A DNA stretch of 64,000 bases from Nesterenkonia salmonea (lineage in GTDB: Bacteria; Actinomycetota; Actinomycetes; Actinomycetales; Micrococcaceae). The notes under the pieces were generated by a model, which was not told where the DNA came from, did no database searches, and worked only from the letters and a program-made list of their open reading frames with translations. Positions 8,788-15,368 of the stretch are shown here, in pieces. The stretch covers positions 577-64,576 of the forward strand of contig NZ_VAVZ01000003.1 in NCBI RefSeq assembly GCF_005771525.1, given 5' to 3'. A program made the translations under genes and the position numbers. Positions within the stretch are counted from its first letter, which is position 1; each line of letters begins with the position of its first letter.

Positions 8788-8886
8788 GACAGCGCCTCCA
8801 TCCATAGTTGAGAAGCGTATATTCAGATCCAAACTACCACCTGCACCCCTTGTGAGGCGCCTGGGCCTGGGCTTTCGCTCCAGAGC

Positions 8887-8892
8887 TAGAAT
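8887..8892 (+). promoter_or_regulatory. -10 element, leaderless TM2 gene
   Basis: TAGAAT lies 7 bases before ATG 8900. No ribosome site intervenes, so a leaderless mRNA is predicted. Confidence 0.45.
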
Positions 8893-8899
8893 TGTGGGT

Positions 8900-9346
8900 A
8901 TGGCCGGTGACTATGACCTTGACGAGCTTTACGCCAATACCTACACCGATGAGGACCGGCTTGCCTTCGAAAATCAGCCGGAGTCATCCAAGAGGTTTGT
9001 GATCGCCTGGGCTCTGGCACTCTTTCTCGGGCCCATAGGGGCTCAACGCTACTACCTGGGCTATTTCACCACAGCTGTGGTGAAAACCAGCCTGTTCTGC
9101 GCCGGGGTGGCGCTGTTGGTCCTCGATGTGCCCAATGCTGGGCTCGCACTGATTGGTGTTGTGGGGGCGTGGACCATCATCGACCTGTTTCTTCTGCTTT
9201 CCGGAACCATGCAGGATAAGGCGGACCATCGACTCAAGGGCTTTACCCGGTTTGCTGGAATCTGCGCCGCAGCAACTGTGGCGGTGCTCGTCGGTTGGCT
9301 GGTCATCGCCCTGGTGATCGGCACAAGCTCCGGAGTTGCCGGTTAG
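8900..9346 (+). CDS. TM2-domain membrane protein
   Basis: 148 residues. After an acidic N-terminus the TM2 signature ALALFLGPIGAQRYYLGYF appears near residue 42, then a second hairpin (ALIGVVGAWTIIDLFLLLSG) and a last helix (AATVAVLVGWLVIALVIG). TM2 proteins have no agreed function in bacteria. The start is set by the -10 hexamer 7 bases upstream. The gene ends 4 bases inside the convergent siderophore-interacting protein gene. Confidence 0.8.
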   Translation: MAGDYDLDELYANTYTDEDRLAFENQPESSKRFVIAWALALFLGPIGAQRYYLGYFTTAVVKTSLFCAGVALLVLDVPNAGLALIGVVGAWTIIDLFLLLSGTMQDKADHRLKGFTRFAGICAAATVAVLVGWLVIALVIGTSSGVAG

Positions 9347-10215
9347 TTGTCGGGGTCAATCTTTCCCGCCGGGGTCTGTTTCTCCGCCTGGAACTGGTCC
9401 TCTATCCTGCCGTACGCCCAGTATGCCGATAGCGACATCCCCTTGCGTTCCAGGCCCCGCTCTTTGACCAGGTGTTTACGGATTCGCTTCATCTGCTCCC
9501 GCTCCCCGTGGATGAACACCTGGACGTCACCATCAGGAATCTCAATTTCCCGCAGGTGATCCGTGATGCGGGTGGTTTCCGGCGTGAAGTCACCTCCACG
9601 GTGGATCCACATCAGCTCAATACCCTCTGGCACAGTGAGCGGCACTTCCTCAGTGGCGTCCCGAACTTCCAGCACGACGACGCCGCGCGCGTCAGCTTCC
9701 ATTCCCTCCAGGGCAGCTGCGATGGCTGGGATGGAAGACTCATCGCCAGCGATGAGGTGGAAGTCGGCTTCAGGGCGGGGAGCGTAGCCTGAGCCGGGTC
9801 CGAAGAAGCTGATGCTGTCCCCCGGCTGGGCATTGGCCGCCCAGGGACCCGCGATGCCCTCATCACCATGGACAACGAAATCAACCCAAATCTGCTTATT
9901 AAGCCAATCGATATGCCTCACGGTGTAGGTGCGACGAACGGGCATCTGCTTTTTGGGCAGCTGCTCACGCAGCGCCTCCATGTCATAGGGCCGCTGAAGT
10001 CCCAGTGCGGGGTCAGCGAACAGCAGCTTGATGTACTGATCCGTATCGTTCTTGAACTCGATGGAGTCGAACTGTTCTCCGCCCAGCACCACGCGCACCA
10101 TGTGTGGGGCGATCTGCTCAGTGCGCACCACTTCGAGAAGCGTTTGGACCTTCGGTTTGCGGGGCTTCTTGGTCTCTGCGGTGGGCTGCTGGTCGGGGGA
10201 GGCCTGAGTTGACAT
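9343..10215 (-). CDS. Siderophore-interacting protein (FAD-dependent ferric-siderophore reductase)
   Basis: 290 residues from ATG 10215. It has an FAD-binding RRTYTVR near 95, the GDESSIPAIAAALEG nucleotide-site motif and the C-terminal SLSAYWAYGRIED typical of the SIP/ViuB family. Such enzymes reduce imported ferric siderophores to release iron in the cytoplasm. A DtxR/IdeR-type iron box lies 18 bases upstream of the start, consistent with repression by iron. The N-terminal 25 residues are basic and Pro-rich and probably disordered. Confidence 0.9.
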   Translation of the reverse strand: MSTQASPDQQPTAETKKPRKPKVQTLLEVVRTEQIAPHMVRVVLGGEQFDSIEFKNDTDQYIKLLFADPALGLQRPYDMEALREQLPKKQMPVRRTYTVRHIDWLNKQIWVDFVVHGDEGIAGPWAANAQPGDSISFFGPGSGYAPRPEADFHLIAGDESSIPAIAAALEGMEADARGVVVLEVRDATEEVPLTVPEGIELMWIHRGGDFTPETTRITDHLREIEIPDGDVQVFIHGEREQMKRIRKHLVKERGLERKGMSLSAYWAYGRIEDQFQAEKQTPAGKIDPDN

Positions 10216-10232
10216 GCCCCTCACTCTACAAG

Positions 10233-10247
10233 ATAGGTGATCCTAAG
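10233..10247. promoter_or_regulatory. DtxR/IdeR-type iron box
   Basis: TAGGT-GAT-CCTAA matches the core of the DtxR/IdeR operator (TAGGT-n3-CCTAA). It lies 18 bases upstream of the siderophore-interacting protein start, where a bound Fe2+-repressor would block transcription. Position and match are seen; binding is inferred. Confidence 0.65.
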
Positions 10248-10303
10248 TAGGAGACATGTCCACTACGCAAGATGGTTATGACGCAATTTACCAATTCGAG
10301 AAT

Positions 10304-10324
10304 CTTGAGCGTTACTGACTCAAC
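10304..10324. promoter_or_regulatory. HAIR operator (HspR binding site) upstream of hsp20
   Basis: CTTGAGC, seven bases, ACTCAAC: 12 of 14 arm positions agree with the HAIR consensus CTTGAGT-n7-ACTCAAG bound by the HspR repressor. It lies 110 bases before the Hsp20 start in the divergent promoter region. hspR itself is not in the window and normally accompanies dnaK. Confidence 0.75.
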
Positions 10325-10433
10325 TTGAGGAATAGGTGCGTAGGCGGCGTCGTTATATGAGGCGACAGTGCCATAGTGGCGCGGTCCACCGTTGTAGGTG
10401 ATGAGTTGCTTCCATGAAAGGAGCTGATTGCTG

Positions 10434-10919
10434 ATGATCAACTCGACCTTTACCCGTCTTGACCCTTTCGCTCTGGTGGATGATTTCCTCCGCCAGTCGC
10501 GAATCCCCCAGTTCAACGATGAGCAGCGAGCTTCCGGGTTCGTGCCTGCTGTTGACGCGCGCAGGGAGGAAGAGGACCTCGTGGCCTCTGTTGACCTACC
10601 CGGCGTTGACCCGGAGAACGATATCTCCGTGGAACTCTCCAACGGTGGGCGCACGCTTACCGTCTCCGGCGAGCGCAAGATCCGCCATCAGGCCGAAGGG
10701 TTCCGCGAAGTCCGCTACGGCAGCTTCTCCAGGACTTTGCACCTGCCTGAGGCTGTGCAGGACAGTGACATCTCCGCTGACTACGAATCCGGCGTCCTGA
10801 CTGTGCGAGTCGCCGGAGTCTACGCGGAGGAGCAGCCGCAGAAAATCCGAATCACGTCCAGCTCCGGGTCCCAGCAGGTGAGCGCTTCAGGATCTGAGGC
10901 CAAAGAGATTCACCAGTAG
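10434..10919 (+). CDS. Hsp20/alpha-crystallin small heat-shock protein
   Basis: 161 residues from ATG 10434 with AGGAG 10 bases upstream. The alpha-crystallin domain spans roughly residues 40-140: EEDLVASVDLPGVDPENDIS, LTVSGERK, FSRTLHLPEAVQ and the terminal strand motif SGVLTVRV. An ATP-independent holdase that keeps unfolding proteins soluble. The HAIR element upstream predicts heat induction through HspR. The C-terminus (GSQQVSASGSEAKEIHQ) is short and polar. Confidence 0.93.
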   Translation: MINSTFTRLDPFALVDDFLRQSRIPQFNDEQRASGFVPAVDARREEEDLVASVDLPGVDPENDISVELSNGGRTLTVSGERKIRHQAEGFREVRYGSFSRTLHLPEAVQDSDISADYESGVLTVRVAGVYAEEQPQKIRITSSSGSQQVSASGSEAKEIHQ

Positions 10920-10950
10920 AAACCGTTGTCCGCACCGTATGAACTCAACT

Positions 10951-10980
10951 GTTGGGGTCGCCACGTCCGGCGGCCCCAAC
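10951..10980. terminator. Bidirectional hairpin terminator
   Basis: GTTGGGGTCGCC pairs with GGCGGCCCCAAC around a six-base loop, 12 pairs with one G-T. It sits between the convergent ends of hsp20 and purU. There is no U-tract on either side. Confidence 0.65.
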
Positions 10981-10991
10981 ACCGTTGGACC

Positions 10992-11861
10992 CTAGAATAC
11001 GATGGTGGTGCCGCCGTGCCGGATAACCCGGTCCTCACAGTGCCACTTCACGGCACGGGACAGCACGGCACGTTCTACGTCCGCTCCAAATCGCGTGAGC
11101 TGGGCGACGTCGTCAGCATGAGAGACCCGGATGACATCCTGTTCGATGATCGGGCCCTCATCCAAGTCCTCGGTGACGTAGTGCGCCGTGGCGCCGATCA
11201 GCTTTACACCCCGGTCTTTGGCCTTTTGGTAGGGCCCTGCGCCGATGAAGGCAGGGAGGAAGCTGTGGTGAATATTGATGATCGGCACTCCGATCTGCTC
11301 TAGGAAGCTTGGGGAGAGGATCTGCATGTACCGAGCCAGTACCACCAGGTCAACGTGCCCCTTGAGCAGCTTGAGGTGCTCAGCCTCAGCAGCCGCCTTA
11401 TTGTCCCGATCCACAGGAACGTGGTGGAAGTCGATGCCGAAGCGGCGCACGTCAGCCTCCAGATCTGCATGATTTGAGACCACCATGGCGATGTCCATGG
11501 GAAGGTCACCGCGACGATGCCGCCAGAGCAGGTCAAGCAGACAGTGGTCCGTCTTGGAGGCGAAGATCGCTACCCGCTTGGGTTCCGCGGCGTCGGTGAG
11601 CTGAAACTCCATAGAGAACCGCTCACCGAGACGATCCTGGACCGTTTGCTGGATTTCCTGCCGACGCTGGGCGAATCCCGGAAGGTGAAAGACGGTGCGC
11701 TGAAAGAACTGGCCGTCCTCGACACCGGTGGAGTACTGGTCCAAGGTGATGATGTTTCCACCGAGTTCAGCGATCAGTTCCGATACCGCGGCGACGATTC
11801 CATGTTGGTCGGGGCATGAGATGACCAGGCGGGCGATATCAGGACGCTGCTCAGTGTTCAT
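10992..11861 (-). CDS. purU: Formyltetrahydrofolate deformylase
   Basis: 289 residues. The N-terminal ACT domain (LVISCPDQHGIVAAVSELI, about residues 12-85) distinguishes PurU from PurN. The C-terminal formyltransferase-type domain has NIHHSFLPAFIGAGPYQKA and VTEDLDEGPII with the Asn-His-Asp catalytic set. It hydrolyses 10-formyl-THF to formate and THF, balancing one-carbon pools. Full length for the family. A terminator hairpin and tRNA-Asn lie upstream on the same strand. Confidence 0.94.
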   Translation of the reverse strand: MNTEQRPDIARLVISCPDQHGIVAAVSELIAELGGNIITLDQYSTGVEDGQFFQRTVFHLPGFAQRRQEIQQTVQDRLGERFSMEFQLTDAAEPKRVAIFASKTDHCLLDLLWRHRRGDLPMDIAMVVSNHADLEADVRRFGIDFHHVPVDRDNKAAAEAEHLKLLKGHVDLVVLARYMQILSPSFLEQIGVPIINIHHSFLPAFIGAGPYQKAKDRGVKLIGATAHYVTEDLDEGPIIEQDVIRVSHADDVAQLTRFGADVERAVLSRAVKWHCEDRVIRHGGTTIVF

Positions 11862-11902
11862 CGTGGGCCTCCGGGATCGTTACTACCACTGGAACCAAAA
11901 AC

Positions 11903-11927
11903 GCCCTCCACCCGACGGGCAGAGGGC
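11903..11927. terminator. Rho-independent terminator after tRNA-Asn
   Basis: GCCCTC-n2-CCC-gac-GGG-n2-GAGGGC hairpin with T-rich flanks on both strands (TTTTT after it on plus; GTTTTT after it on minus). It ends the minus-strand tRNA-Asn transcript before purU. Confidence 0.8.
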
Positions 11928-11941
11928 CTTTTTGCGTTTCG

Positions 11942-12013
11942 CTCCCCCGGCTGGACTCGAACCAGCAACCACTCGATTAACAGTCGAGTGCTCTGCCATT
12001 GAGCTACGGAGGA
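11942..12013 (-). tRNA. tRNA-Asn (GUU)
   Basis: Minus-strand cloverleaf: acceptor TCCTCCG/CGGGGGA, D arm GCTC/GAGC, anticodon arm ACTCGA-CTGTTAA-TCGAGT (anticodon GTT), T arm GCTGG/CCAGC, discriminator G. CCA is not encoded, unlike the CAU tRNA at 3.2 kb. Confidence 0.95.
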
Positions 12014-12081
12014 ATGGACCTCGAAATTCTAGCAGGCGGGGAGCATCGATGAAAAATCGGGCCCACGCCCAACCCCGCTTA

Positions 12082-12087
12082 TAGGAT
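12082..12087 (+). promoter_or_regulatory. -10 element, leaderless LOG gene
   Basis: TAGGAT followed by 7 bases and GTG 12095. The same hexamer and spacing precede dapD. Confidence 0.4.
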
Positions 12088-12094
12088 GGTGAGC

Positions 12095-12664
12095 GTGACT
12101 CACCTTCAACGCATCACCGTCTTTACCGGCGGCGCCTCCGGCCATGATCTGACCTACCAACAGCACGTACGCGCCCTCGGAACCGAGTTCGCACGGGCCG
12201 GCATCGGTGTGGTCTACGGCGGCGGAAAGGTGGGCCTCATGGGCCAGATCGCTGACTCCGCATTGGAAGCCAACGGCGAGGTCATCGGAGTCATCCCCGA
12301 GGTGCTCATGGAACGCGAGGTCGCGCACCGCAACGTCACCTACCTCGAAATCGTGCCCGATATGCACTTCCGCAAAGCGCGGCTCGGCGAGCTCGGGGAC
12401 GCATTCGTGGCTCTCCCCGGCGGTATGGGCACCCTCGAAGAACTCTTCGAGGTCTGGACCTGGCAATACCTCGGCATCCACGCCAAACCAGTGGCGCTCT
12501 ACAACATCAAGGGATTCTGGAACCCTCTGCTGGAGATGATCGACCACCAAGTAGCCGAAGGGTTCATTGCAGGATGGCGGCGGGACGCACTAGTCATCGC
12601 AGACACCCCCGGGGACCTGATCTCCCAGCTGCAGGCCTGGAGGCCACCAGCTCAGGACCGGTGA
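12095..12664 (+). CDS. LOG-family protein (cytokinin-riboside 5'-monophosphate phosphoribohydrolase type)
   Basis: 189 residues with a Rossmann-like lysine-decarboxylase fold: TVFTGGASG, GVVYGGGKVGLMG, RKARLGELGDAFVALPG and the signature PGGMGTLEELFEVWTW. Members hydrolyse nucleoside monophosphates to base and ribose-phosphate; many bacterial ones are also called TIGR00730. GTG 12095 is chosen because a TAGGAT hexamer ends 7 bases earlier. ATG 12086 is the alternative and overlaps that hexamer. Confidence 0.88.
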   Translation: MTHLQRITVFTGGASGHDLTYQQHVRALGTEFARAGIGVVYGGGKVGLMGQIADSALEANGEVIGVIPEVLMEREVAHRNVTYLEIVPDMHFRKARLGELGDAFVALPGGMGTLEELFEVWTWQYLGIHAKPVALYNIKGFWNPLLEMIDHQVAEGFIAGWRRDALVIADTPGDLISQLQAWRPPAQDR

Positions 12665-12689
12665 AGCCCTCCCTAGGGATTGACCGGTC
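12656..12689. terminator. Bidirectional hairpin between convergent genes
   Basis: GACCGGT and ACCGGTC form a 7-bp outer stem with an inner CCCT/AGGG pair. It overlaps the stop codons of the LOG and SDR genes. Confidence 0.5.
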
Positions 12690-13365
12690 GAATGGTGAGC
12701 TCATCAATACTTGAAGCAGCTTCATTCTCTAAAGCCAAGCGGGCAGTCTTGGCCACTGCCTCCGGAGAAATATAGCGGGCGCCGTCGTACTCGGTGTTCC
12801 CAGCGGCAGTCTGCAGAGCCACCTGCATATCCGTATCCACCTGACCAGGGTGCAGCGAGGTCACTCGCACCGCGCCCCGCTCCTCCTCCCGCAAAGCATC
12901 AGTGAATGCACGCAGCGCGAACTTTGACCCGGAGTAGAGCGAGCTGCCGGCTCGGGACCTGAAGCCCGCACCCGAGTTGATGGTGATCACCTGCCCTGAT
13001 GCTGCCCGTAAGGCAGGAAGGGTCAAGCGGGTGAGTTCCGCCACAGCGAAGACATTGATCTCAAACATCTGCCGCCACTGATCCAATGTCGCCTCAGCCA
13101 CTGGGTTGGTCCAGGCCAGCCCAGCAGAGTGGACCAGCACGTCCATCTGCTGCAGGCCGGCCTCCTCCCATGCCCGCTGCACTGCGTCCGCATCGCCAAG
13201 GTCAGCGAGGAACGGCGCCGCGTCCGGCAGTGAGGAAACCACCTCCTGCACGCGCTCTGCGTCGGTGCCGCCGACCAAAATTCGGTAGTCAGGACCCAGT
13301 TCCTCGGCGATCGCGCGGCCGATCCCCCGCGAACCACCAGTGATGAGTGCAACTTTTTCAGCCAT
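12673..13365 (-). CDS. Short-chain dehydrogenase/reductase
   Basis: 230 residues from ATG 13365. Classical SDR motifs: GGSRGIGR near 10-17 (cofactor), the NAG-like SAG segment near 78, a catalytic Ser in NSGAG and YSGSKFAL (Y-x3-K). It ends with a short C-terminal region, so a small alcohol or carbonyl substrate is likely but unknown. A TAAACT hexamer 7 bases before the ATG indicates a leaderless mRNA and rejects the longer upstream reading. Confidence 0.88.
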   Translation of the reverse strand: MAEKVALITGGSRGIGRAIAEELGPDYRILVGGTDAERVQEVVSSLPDAAPFLADLGDADAVQRAWEEAGLQQMDVLVHSAGLAWTNPVAEATLDQWRQMFEINVFAVAELTRLTLPALRAASGQVITINSGAGFRSRAGSSLYSGSKFALRAFTDALREEERGAVRVTSLHPGQVDTDMQVALQTAAGNTEYDGARYISPEAVAKTARLALENEAASSIDELTIRPVNP

Positions 13366-13372
13366 AGTCGGT

Positions 13373-13378
13373 AGTTTA
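13373..13378 (-). promoter_or_regulatory. -10 element, leaderless SDR gene
   Basis: TAAACT on the minus strand lies 7 bases before the SDR ATG, without a Shine-Dalgarno. It lies close to the divergent GNAT promoter. Confidence 0.45.
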
Positions 13379-13415
13379 TCGCCCCGGTCAGACTCGCCGG
13401 CGGGAAGCAGAGCGA

Positions 13416-13421
13416 TACAGT
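13416..13421 (+). promoter_or_regulatory. -10 element, leaderless GNAT gene
   Basis: TACAGT lies 6 bases before ATG 13428. No ribosome site is present. Confidence 0.45.
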
Positions 13422-13427
13422 GGCTCC

Positions 13428-14204
13428 ATGATCCCCGGAGACAATTCACCCGCCGCGCGACTGACGCTCAGCTCAGGGCTCATCGTCCGCGAACTCAGCA
13501 ACTACGGGGAACTCAAGCAAGCCTGCCAGCTCTACCGCGGCGTGTTCGGTTACACCGGTGATGACGAGTCACTGAACCCGAGGATGCTCAGCTCACTGCT
13601 CAAGCATTCAGGCTCGGTGGTCGGCGCCGTGGACCCCTCCGGCACGGTACTGGCTTTCGCCTACGGGTGGGCTGCGGTTGAAACCGGCGACGACGCCCAC
13701 ATTTACCACTTCTCCCAAGCGGCCGTGGTGTCCTCCGTCCTGCAAGGGCAGGGGGTGGGCCGCTCACTGAAACGAGTCCAGGCAGCCATGGCTGAACGCT
13801 CAGGTGCGGAGCGTATGCGCTGGACTTACGATCCGCTGTTAGCCCGCAACGCACACTTCAACCTTGATGTGCTCGGCGCTCGAGGCCGCTGGTACTCCCC
13901 TGATGCGCAGGGCCTACCGGGCACTGACCGCATCACCGTGGAATGGCGCTTCACCGAGGACGGCGCATCCACCGCTGGTGCGGACAACGCCAATGGTGGC
14001 CACACACCCCACGTGGCCGTGGGCGAACTTCACCACGACGACGCCGGAACCCACCTGGGACTGCCAGCCGCCAAACCTGTGGACCCTGACCTCGCTGCCA
14101 GTCTGCGCCACCAGATCCGAGGCATATTCGACCAGGGCTTTTCCGCCGTCTCCTGCTTCCGCACCGACCCACATACCGCCGTATACACCTTTGTGAAGGA
14201 CTGA
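13428..14204 (+). CDS. GNAT acyltransferase (COG3375-like, probable N-succinyltransferase)
   Basis: 258 residues. The acyl-CoA loop is QGQGVGRSLKRVQ near residue 107, followed by RMRWTYDPLLARNAHFNLD, characteristic of the COG3375-like GNAT group. The stop is 3 bases before the start of an N-succinylamino-acid racemase-like enolase. In Geobacillus such a pair, with a desuccinylase, converts D-amino acids to L-amino acids through N-succinyl intermediates. A role as amino-acid N-succinyltransferase is inferred from that precedent. No desuccinylase is seen nearby. Confidence 0.75.
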   Translation: MIPGDNSPAARLTLSSGLIVRELSNYGELKQACQLYRGVFGYTGDDESLNPRMLSSLLKHSGSVVGAVDPSGTVLAFAYGWAAVETGDDAHIYHFSQAAVVSSVLQGQGVGRSLKRVQAAMAERSGAERMRWTYDPLLARNAHFNLDVLGARGRWYSPDAQGLPGTDRITVEWRFTEDGASTAGADNANGGHTPHVAVGELHHDDAGTHLGLPAAKPVDPDLAASLRHQIRGIFDQGFSAVSCFRTDPHTAVYTFVKD

Positions 14205-14207
14205 TCC

Positions 14208-15326
14208 ATGCGCATCGTTAACGCCACGCTCCACGACGTTGAGCTTCCGCTGGTCCACTCATTTGAGACGTCCAGCCACCGCAAGTCCTCACTGCGGCAT
14301 CTCATTGTGGAGCTCACTGATGAGTCTGGAGCCAAAGGATGGGGAGAGATCGCCTCACCGGCAGGGCCGTACTACGCCTCCGAGACAACCACGATCGCCT
14401 GGCACACCGCCACCGAGTACCTCATCCCCGCAGTTCTTGGGGCCGAATGGGAACATCCCGATGAGGTCTCTGCGCTCTACGGCAAAGTGCGCGGGCACTG
14501 GTTCGCTAAGGCAGGAGTCGAAATGGCGGCATGGACTCTCTACGCCGCTCACACCCAGCAGCCCCTGGCGACGGCCCTAGGTGGGACCCGCAGCACCGTC
14601 ATAGCTGGCGTTTCCCTAGGTATTGAGCCGAGCATCGATGAGCTGCTGACCCAAGTGGCCAAGCATGTCGACTCCGGCTACCCGCGCGTGAAGCTGAAGA
14701 TCGCACCCGGATGGGACGTGGAACCGGTCAAGGCTGTGCGAGGCACCTACCCTGACCTTGATGTTCACGTTGATGCAAATGGGGCCTATCCCGGGGACGA
14801 CGCCGCCTTCGAGACTTTTCGCGCATTGGACCCACACGGACTGACAATGATTGAGCAGCCCTTCGCGCCGCGGAACTTCATGGATTCAGCGCGGCTCCAA
14901 GCAGAGCTGAACACACCGGTATGCCTCGATGAGTCCGTGGAGACACTGGACGATCTGCGCACCGCCCTTGAGCTGAAAGCAGGAGGGGTGCTCAACATCA
15001 AGGTTTCCCGCATGGGAGGGCTCAGTGCCGCGCGCGCTGCACACGACTTGACCCAAGAGGCCGGTTGGCCAGTCTGGTGCGGGGGGATGCACGAGTTCGG
15101 AATCGGGCGGCTCGCCAATGTTGCCATCTCATCACTGCCGGGCTTCACACTTCCTTCTGATGTGTCCGCCAGCGGCAAGTACTACGCAGAAGACATCATT
15201 GACCCGGCCGTCACGGCCGAGGGCGGCGTCGTCACGGTCCCGTCCACCGCAGGTCTGGGCGCGCAGGTGCGTACCGAGCTGATTGCTGAGCACGCGCAGC
15301 AGACACAGACCTTCAGCGCCGACTAA
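14208..15326 (+). CDS. N-succinylamino-acid racemase / o-succinylbenzoate synthase (enolase superfamily)
   Basis: 372 residues. All MLE-subgroup catalytic residues are seen: KLK with Lys162 and Lys164, metal ligands Asp189 (VHVDANGAY), Glu216 (MIEQPF) and Asp241 (CLDES), and Lys265 in NIKVSRMGG. These enzymes share an active site for OSBS (menaquinone) and NSAR chemistry. The 3-base spacing to a GNAT acyltransferase and the absence of other men genes favour the racemase role. OSBS activity remains possible. Confidence 0.85.
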   Translation: MRIVNATLHDVELPLVHSFETSSHRKSSLRHLIVELTDESGAKGWGEIASPAGPYYASETTTIAWHTATEYLIPAVLGAEWEHPDEVSALYGKVRGHWFAKAGVEMAAWTLYAAHTQQPLATALGGTRSTVIAGVSLGIEPSIDELLTQVAKHVDSGYPRVKLKIAPGWDVEPVKAVRGTYPDLDVHVDANGAYPGDDAAFETFRALDPHGLTMIEQPFAPRNFMDSARLQAELNTPVCLDESVETLDDLRTALELKAGGVLNIKVSRMGGLSAARAAHDLTQEAGWPVWCGGMHEFGIGRLANVAISSLPGFTLPSDVSASGKYYAEDIIDPAVTAEGGVVTVPSTAGLGAQVRTELIAEHAQQTQTFSAD

Positions 15327-15368
15327 CGCGCGTCAGCCGCAGGGGACCCCGGCTCGGCCATGGGCCGA

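Noticed and set aside
10951-10980. GTTGGGG/CCCCAAC hairpin as a further copy of the pseudoknot element
   Set aside because: Its stems are nested, not interleaved, and the central conserved bases are absent; it is an ordinary terminator.
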